A stretch of 64,000 nucleotides of DNA from Loxodes magnus. Taxonomy: Eukaryota; Ciliophora; Karyorelictea; Loxodida; Loxodidae. The stretch is taken from contig CAMPDV010000207.1 in the NCBI GenBank assembly GCA_946699065.1, forward strand, positions 124,001-188,000, read 5' to 3'. The notes beneath the pieces are model-generated. The model did no database searches. It saw nothing but the letters and a program-made list of their open reading frames with translations, and was not told the origin of the DNA. Positions 22,560-35,602 of the stretch are shown piece after piece. Both the position numbers and the translations under genes were made by a program. The number at the start of each line of letters is the position of its first letter. Within the stretch, counting starts at the first letter, position 1.

Positions 22560-23150
22560 TTTTACTTTCTCTAGTCTTTTAACCAGATACTTGCTACCAT
22601 TTTGTTTACATGAATAAATACCACATATAATTGCCTGAACTTTCTATTTGATGCTCTGGATTCAATTATTCGCAATCAATTTAACATCTTCATGTTCTAT
22701 AGTTTTCTTTTACCTGGGATTCCTTTCAAATTCACATACTTGTGAAAAATTTATTTTTAATTAAAATCTTCAATCTTCAATATCTTATGAAAACTGTATA
22801 TATAGTTTTAGAGTTCTTGCTATGTGGCTAAAATTGCTTTTAGTAAATTTAATTAAACGATTACGCTAGCTAAACAAATTACCATATTATACTAAATTCT
22901 AAATCGTAGTTAGCTTTGATATTTTTTATTAATAACTCTAATGTTGATGTCTTTCTATCTTTCTCTTTACATTTTTCATTTTTTATTTATAATTCTGAGC
23001 TTGTTTAATAGATTTTCTAATTTTTTATAGCATAGCTCAAAAAAGCACTTATTTCTACTCTTACGTCTAAGTCTTATATAAATTTTTAATTTTTTTAATT
23101 TAAATTAATTTTTAATTTTTCTTATTCTTTGATTTTTTCTTGCAAATTAT
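22560..23150 (-). pseudogene. Heavily decayed Z-family remnant
   Basis: The minus strand ends with ATGGTAGCAAGTATCTGG, matching the third-hairpin region of the Z element at 50462-51253 (ATGGTAGCAAAAACCTGG). The preceding 500 bases are purine-rich on the minus strand and of coding-like composition, but no knuckle can be read. I interpret it as an old copy identified only by its 3' end. Confidence 0.4.
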
Positions 23151-23182
23151 AAAAAAGATGCAAGGATTTATCAGGATTTTTT

Positions 23183-24052
23183 ATGACTCCAAGAAAACAG
23201 GAGTTAATAACATTCTAGAGAATTTAAGATTATAAAAGAGCTCAAAAAAACCGAACTCCTGAATTCTGCCTCTTAAGAGAAGCCTAGGAAATAATCTAAA
23301 AATATTATGCACTTAGAACACTCGAATTTCACATAAGAGCAGTAAATAAGCTATGATTAGCTGATTAAAATATGTTGAACCTCCAAGAAGAGATAAAAAA
23401 GCTAAGAAAGACAATAAAGACTGATGGAAAAGCTTAAAATTGTCAGGGAAATTGAATTGAGATTCATGATCTAAGAAAATGACTTTAAAACCTTCTGAAA
23501 TATTTCAAAACTATAACAGTTAATCTTAGAACTCACAATAGAAGCAGAAAGAGCAGAGCAGCAAGATAGAAAAAATAGAAGAAAATTAACAAAAATTATA
23601 GCGATAAATGGAACTAAGAGAATAAGAGAATGATCCAATGATAATCAAAGAATAATAAAAACGAAAATTCAGATTTAAAAGAGAAACAAAAAGATGCTAG
23701 AAATTTCAAAAATACTAATAAGAGTACTGAAAAACTAGAAGAAGTTGGAGAATAAAAAGAAAAGGAAAATAATAAAAAAAGCTAAAAGAGGGGAGGAAAA
23801 TTTTATTTCAACAAATTTGTAAACATATTCAAGAAAAATTTAGTCAAGCATTTTCTAGTTGAAAAATACCTCAAGGATTATATGCATAGCAAGAAGAAGA
23901 ATTTTAAATATTTTCAAACTTTTATATTAAACCTCTAGAATAATCTAGAGATTGGCTGGAAAGAGGTTGAAATACCTCCAAGAACGCCAAATATTTAATT
24001 TTTTATTGTTATTTCATTCTTATTCCAAATTCAATAATAGTTTAATTAGTGA
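23183..24052 (+). CDS. Lysine-rich coiled-coil protein, unknown function
   Basis: A 289-codon reading from MTPRKQELITFQRIQ to UGA at 24050-24052. UAA/UAG serve as glutamine and four UGA codons serve as tryptophan (KLW, GNW, RKW, IQW). It has a coiled-coil stretch QNMLNLQEEIKKLRKTIK near residues 62-80, a long basic low-complexity middle (residues 115-205), and a C-terminal part with KFYFNKFVNIFKKN, EKYLKDYMHS and EIGWKEVEIPPRTP. There is no zinc knuckle. The coding strand is purine-rich and less AT-rich than its flanks. With no second copy in the window, neither the start nor the frame integrity can be tested, and openness under this code is weak evidence. It lies upstream of, and convergent with, the K2 gene at 24479. 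Confidence 0.5.
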
Positions 24053-24478
24053 CTTTAATTTTTTTTACTTAAAATTTAGGGTCACCTTTGCTAATAGAGG
24101 TTTAACCTATTTTCTTAGTTTTTCTTATAAGGCAATAGTTACAATTTAGTGTGTTATCTGCTTATTTATTTAATTTCATATATTTTTAGCATGTAATATT
24201 TTCTGCCTATTTCTTTGGAATTCTTAAATCTTTTTCATATAATTTTAAGATTATTTATTTTCAATTTTACTGATTTTAGAAAATAACAAAAATTAACATT
24301 ATAGTATCACTAAAATTATATAGATATTATGTATGCATAGATATTACTATTTCCTTAGTTTTTCTAAATTAATTAAAATTTAAAATAAATATAAAATTAT
24401 TATTTTATTTATTCAATTATCATTATAAGCTTCTCTAATTGTTATTATTTTTATTATAATTTAAATATTAATATAAGT
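24053..24478. other. AT-rich spacer between convergent genes
   Basis: No gene supported. It separates the 3' ends of two converging coding regions. Confidence 0.5.
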
Positions 24479-25423
24479 TCAACTTTATTAAATTCCAATT
24501 TGCTTCCACCCTTTGCCACTTAAATCATAGCTAAATAAATTAATATTTCTATCAAATTGAAAGACAGTGCTTCTACTTAAAACTGGCTAATAAGAATTAA
24601 GGTCTTATGCTGGAAATTATTCATTTAAATGTACAATTTTTTGGAAATCAAAAAATAATGAGTCAAGATTATAGTATCCATTACTAAATATAAAAAATAC
24701 TCCTTTATAAGGTATATAAATGGCTGAAGTCGTACCATTCTAATATAACTAAGTTTCACTTTTTTTCCATGTATTTTAAGTTTTGTTATAAATCTAAATT
24801 GTATTAAGCGCTTAAGAATTTTAAAACCCACCAAACACACAAATTTAAGAAGCAGTTTAATCACATCCAAAGTAGCATATAGGTATTTCTATAGAATTAA
24901 TTTTCTTGAAATTATTATTTCGCAAATTAAAAACTTCACATTCTGACAAATTTATTCACTAGTTGTTTTAAAACTTTTGTCCTGAAATTATGTAAATTAA
25001 GCTTGATTTATCAAAATTAGTTCTATGAAATCTTCTTCCTACTTACATTTAAAATTCTAAATTTTTATTATTTAAATTATTAATTATAAATCTTCTTTCT
25101 TCTTCTTTAAAACCACCTGAAACTAGCAGAGTATCATTATAAATTTGCTCTACACATTAAGTCAGGCCATCAGTAAAAGCATTTATAGTTTCATTTTAGA
25201 CTTTATTATTACGAATTTAGTTAGTAAATTTATTGTTTGAATTCATTTTTATAGTAGAAATAAAGTAGAAGTTTCTAGATTCTTTAAGATTAGAACAGAG
25301 TTCATATTTAGTAACTCCTATTCCGAACTTGCTGAATATAAAGATTCCATTATATTTTTGAGCTTTTCTTAAAAGTTTTCTTAGGAATAAAATCTTAATG
25401 AGTTAGTTTTCTTACTAATACAT
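24479..25423 (-). CDS. Kelch-like beta-propeller protein, K2 branch, intact
   Basis: 314 codons plus UGA, uninterrupted under the UAA/UAG=Gln, UGA=Trp code, and aligned end to end with 58501-59436. The N-terminal helix (NQLIKILFLRKLLRK) and KFGIGVTKYELCSN precede blade motifs LLVSGG (99-104), IYIISG (143-148), ICVFGGF (194-200) with IYNKTQNTWKK (211-221), and FFIFSNG (243-249). ICVFGG...IYNKTQNTW is a textbook kelch repeat; other blades are less regular. Trp156 is UGA, Trp219 and Trp306 are TGG. The protein ends GWKQIGIQQS. No signal peptide or membrane segment is seen, so it is likely cytoplasmic. The interaction partner is unknown. No intron is apparent. Confidence 0.85.
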
Positions 25424-26064
25424 TTATTTTTATAAAGTAATTAAAAATTTTAAGTATTTAAATAAAATACACACAATTACACGTATTTAAATCGTCTAAT
25501 CTCAGATACCATTTTATTTTAAATAAAATACTATAAATTATTTGTTATTAAAGAAATAAATTAGTTTACAAGAGTTATATCTCTGCTCTTTTCAAGATAT
25601 AGAAGATAATTTCTCTAAATATATTATAAGACAAGTAATAAAATATTTAATATGATGAGTAATAAGAATAACTAAATCATTATTATAAATGATTATACAA
25701 AGTCTGTAATAATTTATATTTTATTTTTTAATTTAGATAAGAAAGATTTAATCAAAAGTTTAACTTTTAGCATTTAATTAATTTTTTTATGCTTTTCTCT
25801 AAAAAAATAGTTTATTAATTCCCTAATAGTTTTAAATAAATAATCAGAAAAATCAAAGTTATTTACTTCTATACTAAAGAAAATTTAAATTTTCTAGTTA
25901 GTTTATTTTAAAAATTATAGTTACTTCGACGTTTTAGCACATATATATAAAATTTAATGCATGAATGAAATGATAAACGACATTTCCTATCTTTAAAATA
26001 TTTTTTTAGTTTAAATTATTCTTCTAAAATATCTCTATGATTATCATTTTTTTCTTAATATATT
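25424..26064. other. AT-rich spacer upstream of the K2 gene
   Basis: Contains the presumed 5' region of the K2 gene at 25423. No promoter motif can be named with confidence. Confidence 0.4.
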
Positions 26065-26859
26065 TCAAGCGATGAAATTTCTAATTCTTTATTCTAGATA
26101 TTTAAACTTAAAGGATTACTATATTTAAATACCCGAATAAATATTTTTAGATTATATTGGCAATTTCTTTTAAATTTAGAGATTTCTTTTTGAATAAAAA
26201 CATAAAAGTTGACTAAAGATAATGAATTGTATAATCCTTATTTTATACATATTAATGATCTATTCTATATATTTTATTTCTTTAGTATTTTTTATGCTAA
26301 TTTTATAAAATTTTTCAATTATTTTCAGTTTATATACTTTAAAAAATTATCTTTAATAGAGCTTTTTATACTAGCTATTTTATTGTTTTATAAAATTACT
26401 CTATATACGTTTTTCTTCAAGTTGTTTAACTTCAATTTCTTACTTGACTAATCTTTCTTCACTGTTTTAATTTTTTCTAACAATTATTGTTTTTATAATT
26501 TTAGTATTTTAATTTTTTCTTATAGTTTAAATATAGATTTCTTATGTTTTTCTATTGCTAGTTATTCATCATCTTTCTATTTTAACATAATTTTTTAATT
26601 TTCACTTTTCATATAGTTGATTGCTCATGGTTTAGGAGGTAAAAAGTATTTTTGTTTAAACCAGTTTCTGTTGAAATAATTTCTTATTCTATTTAAGATT
26701 TTCTTTAATTTTCTATGTAGAGACTAAGAAAATCATTATGCTATTAAAGATAAAGTGATAGAATAAGAATTGGAAATCTATGGTTTTCTCTTCTTTATAT
26801 ATGGAGCACGAAAAAGCTCTTCTTGAGACTTTTTGTCATTTTTTCTCACTTTGGTTCAT
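26065..26859 (-). CDS. Possible lysine/isoleucine-rich coiled-coil protein
   Basis: A 264-codon minus-strand reading from MNQSEKKWQKVSRRAFS to UGA at 26065-26067, with four UGA codons as tryptophan. Its middle (SEERLVKQEIEVKQLEEKRI) has heptad-like coiled-coil spacing, and the coding strand is purine-rich. The N-terminus (SEKK...RRAFS) resembles the basic starts of Z-family proteins, but no knuckle is present. No sister copy is available, so reading frame and ends are unproven. Confidence 0.35.
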
Positions 26860-27474
26860 AATATATTTAGATTTAATTAAAACATAATTTGCAATTACTT
26901 TTATTAGATATGTATTTATAATTTAATTAAATAATATGTTAAACTTAAGCTCAAATAAATATGTTAAAGGAAAAATATTAAACATAATTCTAATGTTTTA
27001 AAAATAATTATTAAATAATAGAAACAAAAGGGATTAAATCTTAGAAAGTATTATGCAATTAAAATTAAATTGCTTAAGCAATCAAATTTTTAATTTATTT
27101 ACTTTCTTATTTAAAAATTCAAGTAAAAAAAGCATAAATTCTTTGAATCATAGTAAGAGTGGATAGTAAAAATTTTATAGGCTTCAAAGAACTGAAAAAA
27201 TATTTATATTAGATAAAATTTAATCTCTTGAAGCATGATAACTTACTTTGACACTTAATATAGATAAAAATTTTTTAATATGAGATAGATGAAAATTTAA
27301 GATTCATAAAAGTTCCTATTAAAAAATATTGATTAAAAATATTATAGTTTTTCTATTATTTTCCTTAAATTTGTGTATAATAAATAACCAGTTATTAAAA
27401 TAAGATGAAACAATCAAATATTAAATAATAAACTTTATTTTGTTAATTAAAAAAAATAGTTTTTATTTATAAAA
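26860..27474. other. AT-rich spacer
   Basis: No reading with support on either strand. Confidence 0.5.
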
Positions 27475-27548
27475 ATGGATCAAGAGATTTTCAAATCCAG
27501 TAAATAACTCAGTATAATTAAGGTAATTTTTCTAAAAAAAAGTTAATA
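27475..27548 (+). pseudogene. First 25 codons of a K1 kelch-like gene (foldback partner)
   Basis: Gives MDQEIFKSSKQLSIIKVIFL and then stops matching. It abuts the 3'-truncated end of an inverted K1 copy occupying 27549-28260. The two K1 5' ends therefore face each other as an inverted repeat with a loop of about 640 bases. Confidence 0.75.
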
Positions 27549-28260
27549 GATTATTTATTTGATAAATCAGAAGACATAGTAGAAGCTTAAACAGGTAAAA
27601 ATTCGTTTATTACTTCTCATTGATTAATTTTAATTTGAAATTTTCTTATTTTATTAAGACATCCCTATTAAGATTAATATCCTGCAAAAAAATAAACATA
27701 AAGCTGCTTTACATTTGCTCCAAATCCTGCTAATTTTTATTCATTCTATATATCTTAAATTTAAATTGTATTTAATCTTTATTTTAGATTAATCATTTCA
27801 CACGAATTTATACAATATCCACTAAGAAAAAACATTAATTCTTTATTATAGGTAACTCCATGTATTCCCATTTAAAATTTCATTTAACTTTCTTCTAAAT
27901 TTTTTAGATTGTAAAAGGCTATCTGTTAGTCTTAAATCCACCTAAAATTAAAAAATTATTTTCATTTATCTATGACACTCGCAGGTAATTTGAATTAAGA
28001 GCCTCTATTTATTTTTAGGTTTTATCTATTTTCTATTGTTTTATATCATGCTCATATAAGATATAAGACTTATAAAGTAAAGTTTTATATACTTTGATAT
28101 GATCATAAGCAAAATTTGGACATATTTCATACTTTATATTTCCTAATCAACTTTTAGAAATTATAATTTCAATTTTTATAGTTCTCTCTAAGATATTTTC
28201 TTAGAAAAAATATCCTGATTATATTAAGCTATTTACTGGATTTGTAAAAACTTGGTCCAT
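27549..28260 (-). pseudogene. Kelch-like protein, K1 branch, 3'-truncated and frameshifted
   Basis: Begins at a conserved K1 ATG (MDQVFTNPVNS in one frame). It needs a frame change before GNIKYEICPNFAYDHIKVYK and continues through LILGGF and QMKF-like parts to the SSDLSNK region. There the match ends at the junction with the plus-strand fragment. About 75 C-terminal codons are missing. A clear pseudogene formed by, or affected by, an inverted rearrangement. Confidence 0.75.
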
Positions 28261-29639
28261 TTTTATAAATAAAAATAAGTCTTAAAAAAATTAATAAAGT
28301 GAAATATATTTTAAGTTTAATTGATTTACTATATTTATAAATAAAACCTTTATATTAATTTTATTAATATTAAATAAAAAAGCATTATAAAAACAATATA
28401 AATGCAAAATAAATTTTATTTGCAGAACTTTAAATTTAAATCCGATTTTTCACACTAGAGAATAAATTTAAGAAAGAAAAAATAAATTTCTAAATAATTA
28501 ATGTAAGGTATTATAGTTTTTAAAATTAAGAAATCTTCCACTTAATAAAAAATGTTATAGTTATAAGAAAAATTGGATATTTAAAACTTTTGTTTGCTAA
28601 ATAAAATATAAAATAATAAACGAATTGAAAAAAATTTAAATAATCTGCTTGAAAAAGAAGAAATTTTTTAAGGGAAAAATCTTCAAATAAAACCGAGTAT
28701 TTAATTGCTAGAATGAGAAGAAAATAAAAAAAAAGAAATTATATCTATGTGGTTTAAACTTGTAGAATATTCCCATAAAGATATTTACAATATGTAAATA
28801 ATATAGAAAATTTATTTAAAATTGATTTAGAAGTAATATAATTAAATAGTAAAAATGAACGTGTAAAGTTTTTAAAATTAAAATATCAATTTTAGAATTA
28901 ATTATGATAATTTAAATCTAAATGATTAAATTATCCCCCTTTTTTAGCTAACACTTAGTTAAAAATTGTATAGAGCTTTTGAATTGAAAGAAGAAACTGC
29001 TCTAAATTTTTAAAAATTTAAGCAAAATTTCACATTAAGAATATATTTAAATTGAAGATGCTTGAACCATAACATACATTATAAAGAATATAGGATGCTC
29101 AACAAAGATAAAAATTTTTACAAATTCAGTTGAAAATAAAAACTGAAATCAAAGTATTTTCAAGCAGATCTTGACTTTTTTATATTGTTTTATTTTAAAA
29201 TAAGCAATAGTTTAGAGTTTACCTTAATTTAATTTTTATTTTTTGATAAAGTTAATTCTAAATATATTAATAATATTTCTTTATGTTAGCCTCACTCATT
29301 TTATTCAAATTTAAAAGTGAGGAGTCTTTTTAATTAAAAATATCTGTTAAAATATTAAATTTTAATATTATTTTTGAATAAAAAATTTTAAGCAAAAACT
29401 TAAAATATTGAAGGAGTTTTAGTAGGAAAAAGAACTTGTAAGAAAATTTTAATAATTAGGAAATTTTGTTTAACTTTTAAATTATACAATTAGCAATTTA
29501 TCTTGCACTTAAACTTAGATAAAAACATTCTTAAAAATAAAGTTATTTTAAATATTTAATTTATTAAAGTATAAATAATAGTAAAATTCTTAAATAAAAA
29601 GTATTTAATTAAAATTTAAAATGTATTCTAAATTTTAAA
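28261..29639. other. AT-rich spacer, no gene supported
   Basis: About 1.4 kb of AT-rich DNA. Purine-rich plus-strand stretches near 28600-29100 could be remnants of coding DNA but match nothing else here. Confidence 0.5.
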
Positions 29640-29870
29640 AGAAATAAATATTTGCAAAAGTTGGCTTTTACATAAATAATGTTGAGAATATCTCTTCTTT
29701 AACTAAAGATATGATTAAGACTTCATTAGTCCACCATCCTTTTTTATATTTGCGCTTTACAGGACTTGCTACATTTAAATAATTTTCTTAAAGTTTCTAA
29801 ATTTATAATAATAAAATATTTTCCAATATATTAAGCCTGTTAGAGTTGATAATAATAAAAATTCTTATGA
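29640..29870 (-). pseudogene. Orphan C-terminal piece of a Z-family protein
   Basis: The minus strand reads ENYLNVASPVKRKYKKGWW followed by TNEVLIISLVKEE. The GWxTNEVL part matches GWCANEVL in the Z copy at 7310 and KKEVQNNEVLLFQK in the one at 36950. No knuckle or coiled coil is attached. It shows that this C-terminal segment is a conserved protein module and fixes its reading frame. Confidence 0.5.
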
Positions 29871-30967
29871 ATAAATTAAATATATATCAAAAATTTTATT
29901 TTAAACAAATAACTTAAAAATAAAGATTTATGATTAAATTTAATATTTTAATAGTATCTTATTTCACATATTTTGATTATACTAAATGATTACTTAATAT
30001 ACTTATTATGATATATATCTTTCTGCTGAATTTTCTATTATAATAAATTGTAAAATCACTATTTATTTTTAATTTTTTTAATTTTTCTTTGTAATTTAAA
30101 GATAAAAAGTTATTTTATTTATAAATTATCATTGAGATATTTTAATAATTTTATATTTATGATAGGAATATAGTATGTAAAACCAAAATGTATTTTTTAT
30201 TTAAAAAAAGTTAAAAGAAATATAAAACTAAACTTTTAATTTAAAATGGAAAAGCAGCTAAAATAATATTATTTAATTTATTTAATTTAGATAAAAAACT
30301 AATTTTTCAAATCTTAAAAGGTGTTCATAAATAAAAAGATTAGTATAAATAAAAGTTATTAATATAAATAATTAAATTTAAATTTTAAAAATATAATTTA
30401 AATTGCTAAGTATATATAATATTTGGCTGAAACTAATAGAATATAAAAAATAATTACATTTTATTTTAATTTTAGTCTTTAAAAATTTTTAAGCTGAAAA
30501 CTTCTATAGAAGGATAAAATTTATATATTGAAGGTTAATAAGAATCAGATTCAATAATGCAAATAAGAAAATTAATGTTATAACATGAAAAAATTAATTA
30601 TTTTTGTTCAAATATGTAATAAAAAAATGTGTGTATGAACTAAAATATTGTTATATATAGTAATCAATTGCTAAAATTTTTCTAATTGATGAATAAAATA
30701 ATTTTAAATAATTTAAAATTAATCTACTTATAAATAATGTTTAAGTATATGCTAGGTTAAAAAATAGGAATTTATTATTTTAATATCTTTGCATTTTTTT
30801 AATCTCTAATTATTTAAAGCACTTATTTAGTAATAAAATGATAAATAATTCTAAACTATTTAATGAAGTTTATTTAATATGTTGTTATTAATCTAAACTA
30901 ATTAAATACGTGTAATTGCAAGTATTTTATTTAAATACTTAATATTTTCATAGCTTTATAAAAATAA
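29871..30967. other. AT-rich spacer
   Basis: No supported reading. The last part is the 5' flank of the following K2 copy. Confidence 0.5.
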
Positions 30968-31908
30968 ATGTCTTAGTAAGAAAACTAACTTATTAAGATT
31001 TTATTCCTAAGAAAACTTTTAAGAAAGTATCAAAAATATAATGGAAGTTAAATATTTGGTAAATTTGGAATAGGGATAACTAAATATGAACTCTGCTCTA
31101 ATTTTAAAGGTTATTGAAACTTCTCTCTTATTTCTATTATAAAATAGAATTCAAGTAATATAATTACTTACTAAACTCGTAATAATAAATTTAAAAGTGA
31201 AATTGTAAATATATTTATTGATGATCTGACTTCATATGTTGAACAAATTTATAATAATGTTCTGCTAATTTCAGGTGGTAATAAAGAAGATGAAAGAAGA
31301 TTTGTGATTCATAATTTAAATAACAAAACCCTACAATTTAGAATGCAAGAAGGAAGAAGATTTCATAGAACAAATTTTGATAAATCAAGCCTAATTTTTA
31401 TAATTTCAGGATAACAAATTTCAAATGACTAGTAAATAAATTTGTCTAAATGTGAAGTCTTTAATTTGAGAAATAATAATTTTAAGTAAATAAATTCTAT
31501 AGAAATGCCTGTTAGCTATTTTGGATGTGATTAAACTACTACTTATCTTTATGTGTTTGGAGGATTTTAATTTTAACCTTCTTAAGCATTTAAAACAATT
31601 TAGATATATGACAAAATTTAAAATTTATGATAAAAAAGTGAAGTTTAATTAGATAAGGCTGCCACTACTTCAGCTGTTTATATACCTAAAATGAAATAAT
31701 TTCTTATCTATAATAATGGTTACTATGATTTTGATACTTAGATATTTGATTTTAAAGAATTAATAAGCCTAAATAAACAGTCTCCAATATCAAGCCTTAG
31801 TTATACTTAACCAGTTTTAACTAGAAATACTGTTTATCAATATGATGCAAATAGTTCTTATTTAGCTTATGTTTGAGCAGTAAAAGATGGAGTAAAGTTG
31901 AAGTTTGA
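30968..31908 (+). pseudogene. Kelch-like protein, K2 branch, late frameshift
   Basis: Starts MSQQENQLIKILFLRKLLRK. It is clean and collinear with the intact K2 genes over about 295 codons, through LLISGGNK, IFIISGQQ, YLYVFGGF, IYDKIQNLWQK and FLIYNNG. A frame change near 31858 is needed to reach the family ending WSKVEV and UGA at 31906-31908. Without it the protein reads on with an unrelated tail. This is one of the least damaged copies and could still be expressed with an altered C-terminus. Confidence 0.8.
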
Positions 31909-33054
31909 TGAAGTAAAACTTATATTAATGGTTAAATTAAAATAATATAATTAAAAGAAGGTATTAATATTAATTTAATACTTTATATAATACATTATTT
32001 TACTTTTACTTTAAAAATTAAAATAATAGTAATATTCATAGAAACATTTTTAAATATTTTAGATTTTAACTATTCTTTTAAATCAAATATAAATAGATAT
32101 AATTAATAAAAAGGATAATACTTATAGAAAAGGAGTTAAATTAATCATAGTTACGCTTTTTTAATTAAAATATATTTTAATTATTTTCTTATTAGATAAA
32201 ATTAATTTGATACAAATAGTAATATAATTAAGTATTAAAAATTATAATTTACTAATTTAAAAACTAAATAAATAAAAAATAAAATAACTAATATAATTTT
32301 AAGAATATACATTTATTTAATAATCTTATAGATATACATTTTTATAAATTGGGTAATTATCTTTAATAAATAAAATATACTGAAATGTAGCAATTTAAAA
32401 ATATAAGTATGGGTAATTAAAATTTAAAATTAATTATAAAAATAAAGAAGTATTTTTAATATTGACTATTTAATTGAAATAATATTAAAAAAACTAAATA
32501 AAAAATTTATGATTAATCTATTAAAAAATTCATCATACTATAACTATCGATTATAAAACAAAAAATTAATTTTATGATTAATTTCATAAAATTCAAAAAT
32601 AATTTAAATAATATTTATTTATGCCTTTAATTGATATTATAATAGATGCTAAAATAATAAAAATTTTAAATTTTATGATTAAATAAATTTAATCTAATTA
32701 AATTTATTTTTTATTTATTTTACCATATTTTCAATACCATATTACAATATTTTTATAAATTTTGTAAAATTATCTTTCTTCTTACAAGATCTTTTAAGGT
32801 TATTTTTATTTTTTTAAAACTTTTTTATAGTTAGTTTTTGAATGAATGGATTTAAAATCCAAAAAGTGATAAATAGATTAATAAAAAATGAAATAAATAC
32901 TTAAGCTTATGTTAAATAATAATTAGTCAGTTAATTAATAAAGATTTTATCTAGTTCAAATCATTATAATTACTAATAAATTAATAAAACTTAAAACTTT
33001 ATTTTTAATATCTTTGAGCTTTTTAATATTTAATAATAGAAGATTTTATAGATT
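31909..33054. other. AT-rich spacer
   Basis: More than 1.1 kb of AT-rich sequence without a supported gene. Confidence 0.5.
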
Positions 33055-33405
33055 TTAATTAGTTTAAGAGGATAATTAAAAAGATGGTGGGAGCTGAGAT
33101 TGACCTTCTGAATCATACTTTCTGGTTTTATGGCTAGGAACAAGTTCCTTTCCTGTCGCTGAGAAAGTCCCTGGTCATAATCAACCTTTGCAAGGGAACG
33201 CCTTCCTCTTGATTATCCACTCCTGATAGGGAGCTTGAAGCCTGGCTGCCCATAGCGATGGAGCTCCCTGGCAGCTGCTTTTCGAAAGCAACAGGATATC
33301 CCCGTTATCCCATGAAGGGAGTGTTGGGGTCGTTAAACTGGAAGAAGTTGCAGTCCAAAACTCTTTAAGTTGAAATGAATTGAAATTAATTAATTAGTTT
33401 AAGAG
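33055..33405 (+). mobile_element. GC-rich SINE-like element, copy 1, with 16-bp target-site duplication
   Basis: A ~319-bp body (33071-33389) of strikingly high GC lies between exact 16-bp direct repeats TTAATTAGTTTAAGAG at 33055-33070 and 33390-33405. It begins TAATTAAAAAGATGG and ends TTTAAGTTGAAATGAATTG. No protein reading is conserved with the other two copies (45749-46052, 60921-61230), but hairpins are: GCTGCC/GGCAGC at 33245-33250 with 33270-33275, and CTTTC/GAAAG at 33148-33152 with 33163-33167. Length, lack of ORF and long target-site duplications fit a SINE moved by a LINE-type enzyme. Confidence 0.9.
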
Positions 33406-34275
33406 CATTTAAGAGTAAAAAATATAGTTATAAAAATAATCAAATTTACGTTAAATAAAAATGTCAATTAAAAATAATTATTAATATCTTTTTAATTTTC
33501 CTAAAGTATATAATTGTTTTATATGTTAACTTAGAAAAACTTATTTTTTGCATATTTCACAATATTTAGATACTTCCATAATACGATTTTAAATATCTTT
33601 ATTTAAACAAATCTTAATGTATTTTTCTTCAGGAAAAGTTAATTAATTTTTCATGCTTTTAGTTTTCAGTCTATAATTTTTTAGTATTAATATTAAATAT
33701 TTTAAGTTTTTATTTAACATCCTTTAATTTAATTTCACTTTATATATAGTATTTTACAGACTCTATATCAAATTTTTATAAAAAATTTGCTTGCCAAATT
33801 AATAATTTTTTATAATAACGTAACTTTTGAAAAATAATTTAGTCTATAATAAATATCAAAGCAAATATTAAAATTAAATATATTTAAATAGATAATATTT
33901 TTACATTATTTAACTGAGATATAAATAAATCATTCTTTTTTGCTTTAATTATAATTTCTCATAGTGACTAGAATAACTTTTTTAATTTATTAAAAGTTTA
34001 AAAAATAAGTAAAAAAATAAAAATGATTATAAATTATTTATACAAATAATTGGTCTGTTATCAAATAAAAAATTTAATTATTAAATAAAAAGCATATTAA
34101 TTTAATTAAATTAGATTAAGTATGTAAAATTTTATTTTATCTTAAGTTTTATTTAGCTTTAGTTATTTAAAAATAGTTATTTAATAATAAACTATAAAAA
34201 CTTATTAAAGTGATAAAATTTCAAAATAATAAACACTTTTTATTGAATTGTTTAAATTTTACTTTTTCTTATAAA
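33406..34275. other. AT-rich spacer
   Basis: No supported gene. Its right part is the 5' flank of the K1 copy at 34276. Confidence 0.5.
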
Positions 34276-35222
34276 ATGGATCAAGAGATTTGCAAATACA
34301 GTAAATAGTTAAGTATAGTTAAAATCATTTATTTGAAAAAATTCTTAGAAAATAATAAAATTGAAATTATAGTTTCAAAAAAAATAGGATTAGGAATATA
34401 AAGTACGAAATATGTCCAATTTTTGCTTATAAACATATAAAAGCTTATAAGACGTTTCTTTCTGATTCTTGTATCTTATATGAATATATTATCAAGTAAT
34501 AAAACGTATTTTAATCCAAAAAACAAATAAAGGCTCTAAATTCAAATTATACACGAGTATCACAATTATTCAAAAATAATTTAATTATATCTGGTGGAAT
34601 TTAATCAACTAGACTGACTTTTTACAATCAATAAAAATGTGAAGAAAGTTAAATGATGATGAGAAGAGGTTTGCATGGAGTTGCTTTTGGCAAAGAATTA
34701 ATGTTCTTTATTAGTGAATATTGCAATAATTCTTGTAATTGATTAATCTAAATTAACAACAAAATACTATTTAAATTTAAGATGAGCTCTAATGTGGTGG
34801 TTATTTACATAGATTTGGAGAGAATATAAAGTAACTTTATGTCTATGCTTTTGGAGGAAATGATTCTAAAGTAAATTACATTAATAAAATGAGAAAATTT
34901 GAAATAAAAAGCAATCAATGAAAAGAAATAAATGAAACTTTACCTGTTAAAGCTATCACTATATCTTCTGATTTACCAAGTATACAATCTATATTTTTTC
35001 ATAATAACTGGAAACAAGTTTTTGTAACTTAAATATTTGATATATACAAAGAAAAATGCTATTAGCATTGAAACATTTTTGAAGGAAATGATTTCTTCTG
35101 AATAACAAATCCTAATTTGCTAATAAAAGGTTGTATATCAGTTTAATCATATTTTTAATCTTTTTAGATATGAGATAATAAAATAAGCTTGGCTCAAATT
35201 ATTCAATTAAAAGGAAACTTGA
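34276..35222 (+). pseudogene. Kelch-like protein, K1 branch, multiple frameshifts
   Basis: Starts MDQEICKYSKQLSIVKIIYL and then loses frame near 34340 and again within the GLGN and KYEIC region. Recognisable pieces follow in several frames: RVSQLFKNN-like, IISGG, LYVYAFGGND, CYQHWNIFEGN-like and the family ending NQKET with UGA at 35220-35222. A decayed copy. Confidence 0.7.
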
Positions 35223-35602
35223 TTAAAAATTTTAAATTTAAATAAAATTATAAATAAAAGTATTTTTTAATTCTAGATTTATTCTAAATAATTTGAACTA
35301 AAATTAATTTAAATGTCTATAGCTTTCTTTTCTTTTAAAATTTTATTTTTTACTTATAAAATTTAATTAATTAAATAATTAATAGAGATTAAGATTTAAT
35401 TATTTAGAAATAAATGTTAATATAATATTTAAAAATATTTTAGTTATTTAACTTTGAAAAATATTATTTATTAAATATTATCATTAACATAAAAATAATT
35501 AGTGTTAAATAATTAAATAATATCGATAATAATAAATTATATTGATTCCGTTTTTAAAAAATTTGCTACTGTTTTGATTTTATTGTAAATAATATTTTTC
35601 CC

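Noticed and set aside
24625-24870. Standard-code minus-strand reading of 81 codons
   Set aside because: It lies in a wrong frame of the intact K2 gene at 24479-25423 and is a shadow of it.
33127-33247. Pol III A and B boxes proving a tRNA-derived SINE
   Set aside because: TGGCTAGGAAC and GGCTTGAAGCC are only approximate matches and lie about 100 bases apart, so the promoter type and origin of the SINE remain open.
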